A stretch of 38,530 nt of DNA from Rhodocyclaceae bacterium (GCA_013426785.1 JACDZI010000025.1:1-38530); one strand, 5' to 3'; shown: positions 9,573 to 19,574, counted from the first letter of the stretch. A program made the numbers and translations. Notes: a model not told the origin generated them from the sequence alone.

Positions 9573-9929
9573 TCAGAACCCGATCACGAGCAGTAGGCCT
9601 GCCGTGAGCAGGGTGGCTAGGGTTGCCACCCCGTAGAACGCCACCTTGGCGCCAGTGCCGGTGTGCACGCCCAAGTCGTGCAGGCTGTGCAGCGTGCGGT
9701 GGCAGCCGTGAAACATGAAGAGCGAGATCACCACCAGCACGGCCAGCTTGGCGAGGGGATGCTGGGCGAAGGCCAGCATGCGGTCGTAGCTCATGGTGTC
9801 CTGCGGCAGCAGCAGCCCGAACGGCACCAGGATGCCGGTGACGAGGATCAGCACCGGCCCAATCAGTGCAGACAGCATGCCGCCGCCGCCGAACAGCATC
9901 CAGAAGATGGGTTCGCTGGAAGGTTTCAT
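9573..9929 (-). CDS. frdD: fumarate reductase membrane subunit D
   Basis: A 118-residue hydrophobic protein with three membrane segments (GPVLILVTGILVPFGLLL, then LAVLVVISLFMFHGCHRTLH, then the C-terminal ATLATLLTAGLLLVIGF). FHGCHRTLHSLHDLG is typical of FrdD. Together with FrdC it anchors FrdAB and provides the quinol site. I chose ATG 9929, which overlaps the frdC stop as ATGA (9926-9929) and gives MKPSSEPIFWMLFGGGGM, a typical FrdD start. The longer open frame upstream is a shadow of frdC. Last gene of frdABCD. Confidence 0.93.
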   Translation of the reverse strand: MKPSSEPIFWMLFGGGGMLSALIGPVLILVTGILVPFGLLLPQDTMSYDRMLAFAQHPLAKLAVLVVISLFMFHGCHRTLHSLHDLGVHTGTGAKVAFYGVATLATLLTAGLLLVIGF

Positions 9930-10333
9930 GGTGCCCCCCATAGCAGCGCCGCCAGAATCAGCACCGACACGGCCACGGCCGCAGCGATACCGCCGCCGGT
10001 GATGAGCTTCGGGTCGATCGGCTGGTCCGGTGCGGTCTTCGGCATCACATCGAACCAGGTGTAACTGTGATACACCACCATCACCAGTCCGACGGCGTGG
10101 AACACGACCGACAGCGGCGAGGCGAGCGCGGCGCGCCAGGCGTCGAAAGCCGCTGCGCCCTGGCTCAGCCGCCACAGGCCGACCAGCAGCACCAGCGCGT
10201 AGGCGGTCAGCAGCAGCGCGGAGCCCTCGCGGACCATGTAACGCACGAAGTAAGGGTTCTTCGTCCACCAACCGGCCATCGGCTGCATGTAGGTTCTGGC
10301 TGCGGTTTTGGCTGTTGATCGGTAGCGGCTCAT
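9926..10333 (-). CDS. frdC: fumarate reductase membrane subunit C
   Basis: A 135-residue membrane anchor. The start region MQPMAGWWTKNPYFVRYMVR followed by EGSALLLTAYALVLLVGLW is the FrdC signature, and VVFHAVGLVMVVYHSYTWFD forms the second membrane helix. A third hydrophobic helix ends the protein. Two separate three-helix anchors, FrdC and FrdD, indicate the E. coli-type quinol:fumarate reductase that normally lacks haem b. The start overlaps the frdB stop by 4 nt (ATGA, 10330-10333) and the stop overlaps the frdD start. Confidence 0.95.
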   Translation of the reverse strand: MSRYRSTAKTAARTYMQPMAGWWTKNPYFVRYMVREGSALLLTAYALVLLVGLWRLSQGAAAFDAWRAALASPLSVVFHAVGLVMVVYHSYTWFDVMPKTAPDQPIDPKLITGGGIAAAVAVSVLILAALLWGAP

Positions 10334-11094
10334 TCGGTGCCTCCTTTGTTCATCAGCTTCAACACGCCGAAAAAGTCCATTGCGCTGTTAACCTTGTTCT
10401 GGTTGATCGCGTGCGCGGGGTCGACCGCCTTCGGGCAGACCTCGGAACAATACCCCACCAGCGTACAGCCCCACACCCCCGCGTCGGCGTTGATGACCTC
10501 GGCGCGCACCTGCCAGCCCTGGTCGCGCGAGTCGGCGTTGTAGCGGTGCAGCAGGGCCAGCGCGGCCGGGCCGGTGAAATCGCTGTTCAGTCCGTACTGC
10601 GGGCAGGCCGCATAGCACAGCAGGCAGTTGATGCATTGCGAGTAGGCGTAGTAGCGGTTCAGTTGCTGCGGCGTCTGGAGGTGGGGGCCGGCCGCCAACG
10701 GCTTTTCGAGTTTCGTCACCAGATAGGGTTTGACGGACTCCAGTTTGTCGAGAAAGTCATTCTGGTCGATCACCAGGTCGCGGATGATCGGAAAGTTGTT
10801 TAGTGGCTCGATGCGCAGTTTGTGCGGGAAATAGTCGCGGAGGAAGGTGTGGCACGACAGCACCGGCACGCCATTGACCTCCTGGCCGCAACTGCCGCAG
10901 ATCGCCATCCGGCACGACCAGCGGAAGGTCAGGCTGCCGTCGAGCTGGTCCTTGATGTATTGCAAGCCCTCTAGCACCGACATATCGTCGCTGAACGGCA
11001 CCTGGTAGCTGCTGAAGTGCGGTTCGGTATCGGTCTGCGGGTCGTAGCGCAGACACTCGATCTCGATCGTGCGGGTGGTGGTGTCGATGGGCAT
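10330..11094 (-). CDS. frdB: fumarate reductase iron-sulfur subunit
   Basis: A 254-residue electron-transfer subunit carrying electrons from the membrane quinol site to FrdA. The [2Fe-2S] ligands are in SCRMAICGSCG plus a later Cys in VPVLSCHTF. The second cluster motif is CINCLLCYAACP and the third is CTLVGYCSEVCPKAVDP, very close to the E. coli FrdB sequence. I chose ATG 11094 (MPIDTTTRTIEIECLRYDP), 23 nt after the frdA stop and with CCGGAGCACC upstream. The open frame continues upstream, but that part is antisense/out-of-frame frdA. Confidence 0.96.
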   Translation of the reverse strand: MPIDTTTRTIEIECLRYDPQTDTEPHFSSYQVPFSDDMSVLEGLQYIKDQLDGSLTFRWSCRMAICGSCGQEVNGVPVLSCHTFLRDYFPHKLRIEPLNNFPIIRDLVIDQNDFLDKLESVKPYLVTKLEKPLAAGPHLQTPQQLNRYYAYSQCINCLLCYAACPQYGLNSDFTGPAALALLHRYNADSRDQGWQVRAEVINADAGVWGCTLVGYCSEVCPKAVDPAHAINQNKVNSAMDFFGVLKLMNKGGTE

Positions 11095-11117
11095 GGGGCG
11101 GTGCTCCGGGCGGGGCG

Positions 11118-12887
11118 TCAGGTCAGCACCACCTGCTGGCCAGCACCGCCGTAACTGCGGGTCTTGGGCGGCGAGGTGGTGATTGCCACCGGCGCGTAGC
11201 CGATGTGCGGCGGGTCGTCGCCATTGCGGGTGGCCAGCGAGTGCTTCAGGAAGTTCTCGTCGTCGCGTGTCTGGTAGTCGTCGAGCCGCACGTGTGCACC
11301 GCGCGACTCCTTGCGCTGCAAGGCCGAATGCGCAACCGCTTCGGCCACTTCCAGCATCGAACCCAGTTCGATCGCCGTCAGCCATTCGGTGTTGAAAGAC
11401 AGGCTGTGGTCGTCGAGCCTGATGCCGGCGTGGTAGCGCTCGCGCAGTTGCGCCAACTTGTCGCAGGTGGCCTGCATGCCGGATGCCGAACGGAAGATGC
11501 CGATGCCTGCTTCCATGCTGTCGCCCATCTCGTTGCGCAGCGTCGCGATGCGCTCGCCACGGTCGCCGCCCATTAGCTCGAGTACGCGCTGCTCCGCGGC
11601 TTCGGCCTGTTGCCGGATCGTCCGCGACCCCGCCTCCGGCACATCGCGCACATAGGCTGCTGCGCGCTCGCCCGCTACCTTGCCGAAGACGACGATTTCG
11701 GCCAACGAGTTCGAGCCGAGCCGGTTCGCGCCATGAATGCCGACGCTCGAGCATTCGCCGGCCACGTATAGCCCGGCGAGCGAGGTTTCGGTGTGGCGGT
11801 TGCTCGCGATGCCCCCCATCGTGTAGTGCGCCGCCGGCCGAACCGGAATGGGGTGGGTCACCGGGTTAATGCCGGCAAAAGTCTTTGCCACCTCGGTGAT
11901 CAACGGCAGACGCTCGTGGATCTTCTTCGCCCCCAGGTGCCGCAGGTCCAAGTGGACGACATGGCCGTGGGGCGAGCCGATCGTATTGCCCTTCTGCTCT
12001 TCGTGCCAGAAGGCCTGGCTCAGGCGGTCGCGTGGGCCGAGTTCCATTGCCTTCGGGCGTGGCCAGGGGTCGAGTGGACCGAGGCCGTAGTCCTGCAGAT
12101 AGCGGTAGCCGTGCTTGTTGGTCAGGATTCCTCCCTCGCCACGACAGCCTTCGGTGATGAGGATGCCGCTGCCGGCCAGCGCGGTCGGGTGGTACTGCAC
12201 GAATTCCATGTCGCGCAAGGCCACGCCGTGGCGGTAGGCCATGCCCATGCCGTCGCCGGTGACGATGCCCGCATTGGTGTTCTGGCGGTACACGCGCCCG
12301 GCGCCGCCGGTGCACAGGATCACAGCCTTGCTTTCGAGCAGGAACCTCGCGCCCGTGGCGATCTCGATCGCCAGCACGCCGCGTACGCGACCGTCCTCGA
12401 CAACCAGATCGACGACGAAAAATTCGTCGAAGCGCTGGATCGCGGGGTACTTGAGCGAGGTCTGAAACAGCGTGTGCAGGATGTGAAAGCCCGTCTTGTC
12501 AGCAGCGAACCAGGTGCGTTGCACCTTCATGCCGCCGAAGAAACGCACGTTTATGCTGCCGTCGTCTTTGCGGCTCCACGGGCAGCCCCAGTGCTCGAGC
12601 TGTACCATCTCCGCGGTGCAATGCTCGACGAAGTACTGCACCGCGTCCTGGTCGCACAGCCAGTCGCCGCCGGAGACGGTGTCGTCGAAGTGGTTGGCCA
12701 GCGAATCGTCGCTGCGGATTACGCCCGCCGAGCCGCCTTCGGCAGCCACGGTATGGCTGCGCATCGGCACCACTTTGGAGACCAGAGCCACCTTGAGCTG
12801 CGGGTCAGCCACATGGGCGGCAATTGCGGCGCGGAGCCCGGCACCGCCACCACCCACGACAACGATATCGACCTTGATGACTTCCAT
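11118..12887 (-). CDS. frdA: fumarate reductase flavoprotein subunit
   Basis: Catalytic subunit (589 aa) reducing fumarate to succinate on the cytoplasmic face. The N-terminal FAD-binding motif is VDIVVVGGGGAGLRAAIA. The His that covalently binds FAD lies in MRSHTVAAEGGSAGV. Active-site and capping-domain sequences include QYHPTALAGSGILITEGCRG, RPAAHYTMGGI and GLYVAGECSSVGIHGANRLG. The Frd rather than Sdh assignment rests on length and on the frdABCD order with two small anchors. Because menaquinol is the usual donor, the operon implies anaerobic fumarate respiration or succinate/propionate formation; this is inference. A TATAAT box precedes it. Confidence 0.96.
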   Translation of the reverse strand: MEVIKVDIVVVGGGGAGLRAAIAAHVADPQLKVALVSKVVPMRSHTVAAEGGSAGVIRSDDSLANHFDDTVSGGDWLCDQDAVQYFVEHCTAEMVQLEHWGCPWSRKDDGSINVRFFGGMKVQRTWFAADKTGFHILHTLFQTSLKYPAIQRFDEFFVVDLVVEDGRVRGVLAIEIATGARFLLESKAVILCTGGAGRVYRQNTNAGIVTGDGMGMAYRHGVALRDMEFVQYHPTALAGSGILITEGCRGEGGILTNKHGYRYLQDYGLGPLDPWPRPKAMELGPRDRLSQAFWHEEQKGNTIGSPHGHVVHLDLRHLGAKKIHERLPLITEVAKTFAGINPVTHPIPVRPAAHYTMGGIASNRHTETSLAGLYVAGECSSVGIHGANRLGSNSLAEIVVFGKVAGERAAAYVRDVPEAGSRTIRQQAEAAEQRVLELMGGDRGERIATLRNEMGDSMEAGIGIFRSASGMQATCDKLAQLRERYHAGIRLDDHSLSFNTEWLTAIELGSMLEVAEAVAHSALQRKESRGAHVRLDDYQTRDDENFLKHSLATRNGDDPPHIGYAPVAITTSPPKTRSYGGAGQQVVLT

Positions 12888-12916
12888 GGTGGGGCTTTCA
12901 GTGGCTAGGGGGACCG

Positions 12917-12922
12917 ATTATA
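12917..12922 (-). promoter_or_regulatory. candidate -10 box of frdABCD
   Basis: A perfect TATAAT followed by CGG, 29 nt upstream of the frdA ATG, in the 53-nt gap after the SulP gene stop. The adjoining CCTGCGGCAGG is a small inverted repeat. No good -35 is visible, which could mean an activator-dependent promoter or simple chance. Confidence 0.42.
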
Positions 12923-12940
12923 CCTGCCGCAGGCGCTGCT

Positions 12941-15151
12941 CTAGCCGCGCAGTGCCTGTAATTCGGCGATGGTAACGTGCAGGCGGGTGGACAGGGTGCG
13001 GGCAATGTTGCCGAACAGCGCGAACAGCAGATCGTCGTGCAGCAGCGCCAGCAGTTCAAAATGCTCGCGGGAGAGCATGAACACTTCGCAGTCGGACACG
13101 GCCAGTGCATCGACGGCGTGGCTGCCGGATTCGATGAAACCCATGTCGCCGATCAGGTCACCGGGCCCGCAGGTGGCGAGGTGATAGTTTTCCTTCTTGC
13201 GCAGAGGCACCATGAGTTTGACGGTGCCCTGACGAATGATGAACAGCTCGTTGCACTCGGCGCCCGACTTGAAGATGCGCTTGCCCGCCTTGATCGTGCG
13301 GAGTTCCATTGCGGCTTCAAGTGCGGCCACGGCCTCTTTCGAGCAGCCGGTCAGCAGCGGCATGGTGCGCAGGTCGAGATGCTTGACAGCGGCCACCACC
13401 GTCTGTTCGCCCGCGAGTTCACGGGCCTCCATCCACTCGATGGCATCATCCATTTGGCGAAACGCGAAAGCCTTGTTGGTGGGCCGCACCACGCCGGTTT
13501 CCTTGAGGAAGCGCTTCATTTTCAGGCCGCTGGGCAGTCCCTTGGGAATCTCGCAAAACACCAGGTAGGCGTTGTTTTCCTCCAGCCGGTCCTTGATCTG
13601 TTCCAGCACATGGGTCGCCGTCACATCCAGGGATTGCACGCGGCGCATGTTGAGGATGACGTATTTGCGCTTGCCGGCCTCCGGTTCCAGCGCGGTGAAT
13701 AACTGGTTGGCCGTGCCAAAGAACAGGCTGCCCTGCAATTCGAACACCACTACGGCGCTGCCTTCGCTTTCGAGTCGCTCGATGTCTTCCGGCGTGCGGG
13801 CCCGCTTGGTGAGAATTTCGCTGCCCTCGATGCGGCTGCGCACCACTGAGCTCTTGGTCTGTTCGCGGATGAACAGCAGGATGGCGAGTGCTACCCCGAC
13901 ACCCGATGCGGCGATCAGGTTGCCGAATACCGCCACGAGGATGACCGCGAGAATGACGAAGAAATCGATTCGAGTGGATGGCGAAAAGAAGAAGCTCAGG
14001 CTGTGGGTGTCGATCATGCGGAAGCCGATGACGACCAGGATGGCCGCCAGCGCCGCGACCGGCACCCAGGCGATCAGTGGGGCGAGCAGCAGGAACGCCA
14101 CCAGCGAGAAGATGCCGCTCATCAGTCCGGCGGTCCTGGTGGTGCCGCCGCTCGAGATGTTAATCAGCGAGGCGCCCATCGTGCCGGCGCCGGGAATGCC
14201 GCCGACCAGTGCCGAGCCGATGTTGCCGAGGCCTTGGCCGACCAGTTCGCGGTTGGAATCGTGATGGCCGCCGGTCATGGCATCGATGACGACGCAGGTT
14301 TTCAGGGTATCGATCGATAGCAGCACTGCCAGCGTCAGGGCCGGCACGGCCACCTGGATCGCCACGTCGAGGCCGAGGCCGCGCAGCGCGGCGATATGGC
14401 GGCTGATGCTGTCGCCCAAACCGCCGTCGCCACTGGTCAGCGCGCCGATCAGCAGGGGGTTGTTGTCGGTCCTGAGGAGTTCCGGCTTGAGCAGGCCGAG
14501 CAGCAGGTAGCTGCCGACGCCGGCCAACAGGGCGAGGATGGCAGCGGGTACCTTGGTGGTCAGTCGCGGGGTGACCAGCATGGCCAGCATGACCACCGAG
14601 CCGACGATGATGCTTGGCAGTTGCCATTCGCCCGGCGCGCCGAGCGTCGCAAGGAAGCCGGTGCCACTAGGCGTACCCAGCCATTTGGGCAACTGGCTGC
14701 CGATGATGAGGAGGCCGACGCCCGACAAGTAGCCGCTGACAACCGGATAGGGAATGTACTTGATGAGCCGGCCGATGCTGGCCAGTCCCAGCGCGATCTG
14801 TATCCCGCCTGCCAGCAGGCCGATCAGCGCCAGCAGGAGCAACGCGGTTGTCGGCGCGATGCCCTGCTGGGCGTAGCCGAGGGCCAGCGCCGACAACACC
14901 GCTGCGGCCGGGGCGCAGGGCGCCGTGATCAGGCGCGAACTGCCGCCAAAGTACGGCGCGATCAGCCCCAGCGCAGTGGCGCCGAGGATGCCGGCCATGG
15001 CGCCCTGCACGGCCAGGCTGCCGCCCAGCGGGGCGAAGATCGTTACGCCGAAGGCGATGGCCGAGGGCAGCGCCACCAGCATCGCCGCCAGCCCGCCCCA
15101 GATGTCGCCGGTCAGGCGGGCGCGGTTTTGCGTGGGAGCGGCGTCGGGCAT
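12941..15151 (-). CDS. SulP-family anion transporter with STAS and cyclic-nucleotide-binding domains
   Basis: A 736-residue inner-membrane protein. Residues about 15-430 are a SulP permease: WGGLAAMLVALPSAIAFGV at the start, SSRLITAPCAPAAAVLSAL, and GGIPGAGTMGASLINISSGG. Residues about 460-560 form a STAS domain (VVVFELQGSLFFGTANQLF, then LNMRRVQSLDVTATHVLEQI). The last ~140 residues are a cNMP-binding/Crp-like sensor domain (FKSGAECNELFIIRQGTVKL, GPGDLIGDMGFIESG). Relatives transport sulfate, bicarbonate or dicarboxylates. The substrate is unknown here, though C4-dicarboxylate uptake would suit the frd operon just downstream on the same strand. The sensor domain suggests ligand-gated transport. 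Confidence 0.92.
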   Translation of the reverse strand: MPDAAPTQNRARLTGDIWGGLAAMLVALPSAIAFGVTIFAPLGGSLAVQGAMAGILGATALGLIAPYFGGSSRLITAPCAPAAAVLSALALGYAQQGIAPTTALLLLALIGLLAGGIQIALGLASIGRLIKYIPYPVVSGYLSGVGLLIIGSQLPKWLGTPSGTGFLATLGAPGEWQLPSIIVGSVVMLAMLVTPRLTTKVPAAILALLAGVGSYLLLGLLKPELLRTDNNPLLIGALTSGDGGLGDSISRHIAALRGLGLDVAIQVAVPALTLAVLLSIDTLKTCVVIDAMTGGHHDSNRELVGQGLGNIGSALVGGIPGAGTMGASLINISSGGTTRTAGLMSGIFSLVAFLLLAPLIAWVPVAALAAILVVIGFRMIDTHSLSFFFSPSTRIDFFVILAVILVAVFGNLIAASGVGVALAILLFIREQTKSSVVRSRIEGSEILTKRARTPEDIERLESEGSAVVVFELQGSLFFGTANQLFTALEPEAGKRKYVILNMRRVQSLDVTATHVLEQIKDRLEENNAYLVFCEIPKGLPSGLKMKRFLKETGVVRPTNKAFAFRQMDDAIEWMEARELAGEQTVVAAVKHLDLRTMPLLTGCSKEAVAALEAAMELRTIKAGKRIFKSGAECNELFIIRQGTVKLMVPLRKKENYHLATCGPGDLIGDMGFIESGSHAVDALAVSDCEVFMLSREHFELLALLHDDLLFALFGNIARTLSTRLHVTIAELQALRG

Positions 15152-15186
15152 GGGTTACGGTGGCGGTGCGGTTTCGCGGTGGGATG

Positions 15187-15212
15187 AATTGTCTATGAAT
15201 TTCAGGACAATT
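15187..15212. promoter_or_regulatory. 7-bp perfect dyad, possible operator
   Basis: AATTGTC-N12-GACAATT, a perfect inverted repeat in the 124-nt gap between the divergent SulP and methyltransferase genes, 35 nt upstream of the SulP start. Arm length and spacing suit a dimeric regulator. A further GACAAT half-site lies at about 15264-15269. No regulator is encoded next to it. Confidence 0.45.
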
Positions 15213-15236
15213 ACCTGCTTTTCACGCGTTTCATGT

Positions 15237-15260
15237 GCCGTCCCGCCAGCGCCGACTTTT
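15237..15260 (-). repeat. 24-nt interspersed repeat, copy 3
   Basis: Exact consensus copy in minus orientation, 15 nt upstream of the ATG of the decayed methyltransferase gene. Confidence 0.92.
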
Positions 15261-15275
15261 TGGGACAATGCAGGT

Positions 15276-17349
15276 ATGACACCGGAAAAATTCGTCGCCC
15301 GCTGGAGTCGGAAATGGACTGGCGCAACATCGACCCGTCAATCTTCGGCACGCTGTTCGAGCGCGGGCTGAACCCGGCCAAGCGTTCGCAACTCGGCGCG
15401 CACTACACCGACCCGGCTACCATCCTGCGGCTGATCGAGCCGGTCATCGTCCGGCCACTTGCTGCCGAATGGCAGGTGGCGAAAGACCGCATTGCCGCGC
15501 TGCTGGTCAAGTCGAAGAAGCAGGGCGACAAGGCGCACAAGGACGCCACGGCGCTCTTCCAGCACCAGCTCGAACGCCTGCGCAATTTTCGCGTGCTCGA
15601 TCCGGCCTGTGGCAGCGGCAACTTTTTGTACCTCGCGCTGAAAGCCTTGAAGGACCTGGAGCGCCGCGCCAACGTCGAAGCCGAAGCGCTGGGCCTGCAA
15701 CGGCAGGTGAGCATCGAGGTTTCGCCCGCCAATGTGCTGGGCATCGAACTCGACCCCTACGCGGCCGAACTGGCGCGCGTCACGGTCTGGATCGGCGAAA
15801 TCCAGTGGATGCTGCGCAGCGGCTACACGGTGTCGGCGCAGCCGATCCTCAAGCCGCTCGACACCATCGAGAACCGCGACGCGTTGATAAAAGTCGGCGC
15901 TGGCGGGACGGCGGTGGAAGAGGCGGAATGGCCGGCCTGCGATGCGATTGTCGGCAATCCGCCGTTCCTCGGTGGGACGCGAAAGCGCGGGGAACTAGGC
16001 GATGCGTATTTCGATGCACTGGCGAGCTTATTTGATGAGCGTGTGCCACCCGGCGCTGATCTGGTGTGCTATTGGTTTGAGAGGGCGCGGGGCAGATTAC
16101 CGCTGGCCAGTCCAAAGCGGCGGGGCTGGTTGCCACCAACAGTATTCGCCAGCCGGCGAATCGAAAGGTTTTGGAGCGGATTGCCGATAGCACTCGAATC
16201 TTCGAGGCATGGAGCGACGAGCCATGGATTAATGATGGCGCGGCGGTGCGCGTTTCACTGGTGTGTTTTGGCAACAATGAGGGGACTCGCCTCGATGGCT
16301 TCGATGTGTCCGAAATTCATGCGGACCTACGCTCAGGCGAAAACCTGACGACGGCAAGCCGTTTGGCCGAAAATGCCGGAGCATCTTTCTTCGGACTTGC
16401 ATTGGCTGGAGATTTCAGCGTTGATTACCCGATAGCCTCAGCTTGGCTACGCTTGCCCAATCCCAATGGCAGACCTAATAGCGATGTTGTTCGCCCACTA
16501 TGGAATGGCAAGGATCTGACGGCTCGTTGGGAAGGGCGCTGGACGGTCGATTTCGGACCGACGATGGAAGAGGGCGATGCAATGCTCTACGAAGCCCCCT
16601 TCGCTCATGTCTTGGCAAATGTGAAGCCAGTTCGGGTAACTAACAACCGTAAGTCGCGAGCCGAGAAGTGGTGGCGTCATGGCGAAGCACGACCGGCAAT
16701 GCGTAAAGCACTGTCCGGGCTCGGGCGTTACATTGCAACTTCAGAAAAGTCGAAGCATCGCTTTTTTGTTTGGTTGGACGAGCGCATTGCACCAGATAAC
16801 CGATTGGTTGTAATCGCACGTAATGACGAAGTGACCTTTGGCATTCTCTCCTCACGAATTCACGTCTGCTGGGCGCTTGCCGTTGGCTCAACACTTGAAG
16901 ATCGCCCGGCTTACGCTACAACCACTTGTTTCGACACTTTCCCCTTCCCCGAGCACCTGACGCCAAGTGACTCGGCAGAGTGGGGCAACGCCATCCCGCT
17001 GTGCGCTCAAGCCATCGCGACTGCCGCAAAAAAACTCAACCAACTCCGCGAAAACTGGCTCAACCCGCCCGAATGGACGGAGCGCTTCCCGGAAATCGTC
17101 CCCGGCTACCCCGACCGCATCGTCGCCAAACCCGGCCACGAGGCCGACCTGAAAAAGCGCACCCTGACCAATCTCTACAACGCCCGCCCGGCCTGGCTGG
17201 ACAATGCCCACAAGGCGCTCGACGCCGCCGTTGCCCAAGCCTACGGCTGGACGGACTACGCGCCGGAGATGGCGGACGAGGAAATCCTGCGGCGGCTTCT
17301 TGCTCTAAACTTGATGCGCTTCGCCCAATCTTCGGAAGACAAATCATGA
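15276..17349 (+). pseudogene. MmeI-like (type IIG) DNA methyltransferase, N-terminal deletion and frameshift
   Basis: The start survives at ATG 15276 (MTPEKFVARW, typical of this family), but after about a dozen codons the sequence jumps, in another frame, to MDWRNIDPSIFGTLFERGL at 15314. The nuclease/linker part, roughly 250-300 codons, is missing. The methyltransferase core follows: VLDPACGSGNFLYLALKAL (SAM motif) and CDAIVGNPPFLGG (catalytic NPPF, adenine-type). Near 16089-16092 a G appears lost from a G-run: the first frame ends in a run-on, while the other continues AGQSKAAGLVATNSI, then RKVLERIADSTRIFEAW, to the C-terminus ending RFAQSSEDKS. The target-recognition part (about 16250-16970) is visibly more A/T-rich. 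A 24-nt repeat adds KVGAGGTA before the NPPF motif. The stop overlaps the antitoxin ATG. Probably non-functional, at least as a nuclease. Confidence 0.85.
15889..15912 (+). repeat. 24-nt interspersed repeat, copy 4 (inside the methyltransferase gene)
   Basis: Exact consensus copy read in frame as KVGAGGTA between RDALI and EEAEWPACDAIVGNPPF. From memory of the family this spot is a short variable linker before the NPPF strand, so the copy looks like a tolerated in-frame insertion. Confidence 0.92.
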
Positions 17350-17546
17350 CCATCGCCGAACAAATCGCCCGTATCGCCGGTACCCTGCCTGAATCGCTGG
17401 CCAAGGAGGCGCTCGACTTTGTTCAGTTCCTGCAGGCGCGCGAGCGCGGCGAGATGAACGAATGGCAGAACGCCCAGACAGTCTCGCTCTCCCACGTGTG
17501 GGACAACGCCGCAGATGAGGTCTGGAATGACGTTCCGCTCCGGTGA
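17346..17546 (+). CDS. DUF2281/VapB-like antitoxin
   Basis: A 66-residue acidic protein. AEQIARIAGTLPESLAKEAL followed by DFVQFLQARE is the pattern of DUF2281-type small antitoxins. The C-terminus, with two tryptophans (VWDNAADEVWNDV), is a plausible toxin-binding tail. The ATG overlaps the methyltransferase stop (ATGA, 17346-17349). The 3' end overlaps the toxin gene by 20 nt if the toxin starts at 17527. The product would bind and neutralise the downstream PemK/MazF-like toxin. Family is recognised by pattern; the function is inferred mainly from the neighbour. Confidence 0.75.
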   Translation: MTIAEQIARIAGTLPESLAKEALDFVQFLQARERGEMNEWQNAQTVSLSHVWDNAADEVWNDVPLR

Positions 17547-17913
17547 CATCATTCTGGTGCCTTTCCCTTTTACCGACTTGTCTTCCAGCAAGCGTCGGCC
17601 GGCATTGCTGCTGCGTAGCCTTGGAGAATTCGGCGATTGGCTTTGTTTGCCGGTGACAACGCAGAATGCGCACCAGCAGAGCCAACGATTGCAGGACGAA
17701 GATTTTGCCGAGGGCGAGTTGCCTCAAGCGAGTTGGGTACGAATCAACCGGCCTACCCTGTTGAGCGAGTCGATCATGCTCGGCAAGATTGCCACCCTCA
17801 AACCCGAAGCCATCGCGGCAATCCATTTTTCTCTATGCAAGGCGCTCGACTGTGGCGGCTACGCAGTGATGGAAGCCGTCTCTCCGCCTTACCTGAATAC
17901 CGTGGGGAAATGA
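17527..17913 (+). CDS. PemK/MazF-like type II toxin
   Basis: A 128-residue protein of the MazF/PemK fold. The N-terminus FRSGDIILVPFPFTDLSSSK followed by RRPALLL is diagnostic (GDI..VPFPFTD...KRRPALVL). Family members are ribosome-independent mRNA endoribonucleases that arrest growth when the antitoxin is lost. I prefer ATG 17527 (MTFRSGDI); an in-frame ATG at 17515 adds four residues. It overlaps the antitoxin gene, as usual for type II modules, and ends 10 nt before a copy of the interspersed repeat. The frame is intact. Confidence 0.88.
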   Translation: MTFRSGDIILVPFPFTDLSSSKRRPALLLRSLGEFGDWLCLPVTTQNAHQQSQRLQDEDFAEGELPQASWVRINRPTLLSESIMLGKIATLKPEAIAAIHFSLCKALDCGGYAVMEAVSPPYLNTVGK

Positions 17914-17923
17914 GCACCGCTGC

Positions 17924-17947
17924 GCCGTCCCGCCAGCGCCGACTTTT
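17924..17947 (-). repeat. 24-nt interspersed repeat, copy 5
   Basis: Exact consensus copy between the convergent toxin and prfC genes, 10 nt from the toxin stop and 6 nt from the prfC stop. It fills most of the 40-nt gap. Confidence 0.92.
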
Positions 17948-17953
17948 GCAGGC

Positions 17954-19528
<1,575 letters not shown>

Positions 19529-19558
19529 GGCAGGACGGTTGGACGATCAAGGGCGCCG

Positions 19559-19564
19559 ATTATA
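19559..19564 (-). promoter_or_regulatory. candidate -10 box of prfC
   Basis: A perfect TATAAT followed by CGG, 30 nt upstream of the prfC ATG. The interspersed repeat (19575-19598) sits where the -35 region should be, and no good -35 hexamer is visible. If real, the repeat is part of this promoter's upstream region. Confidence 0.42.
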
Positions 19565-19574
19565 GTGTGCGGCA

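Noticed and set aside
15237-15260. Interspersed repeat as a Rho-independent terminator or CRISPR unit
   Set aside because: It has no stable stem-loop. It occurs inside genes and in both orientations, and the copies are kilobases apart without spacers.
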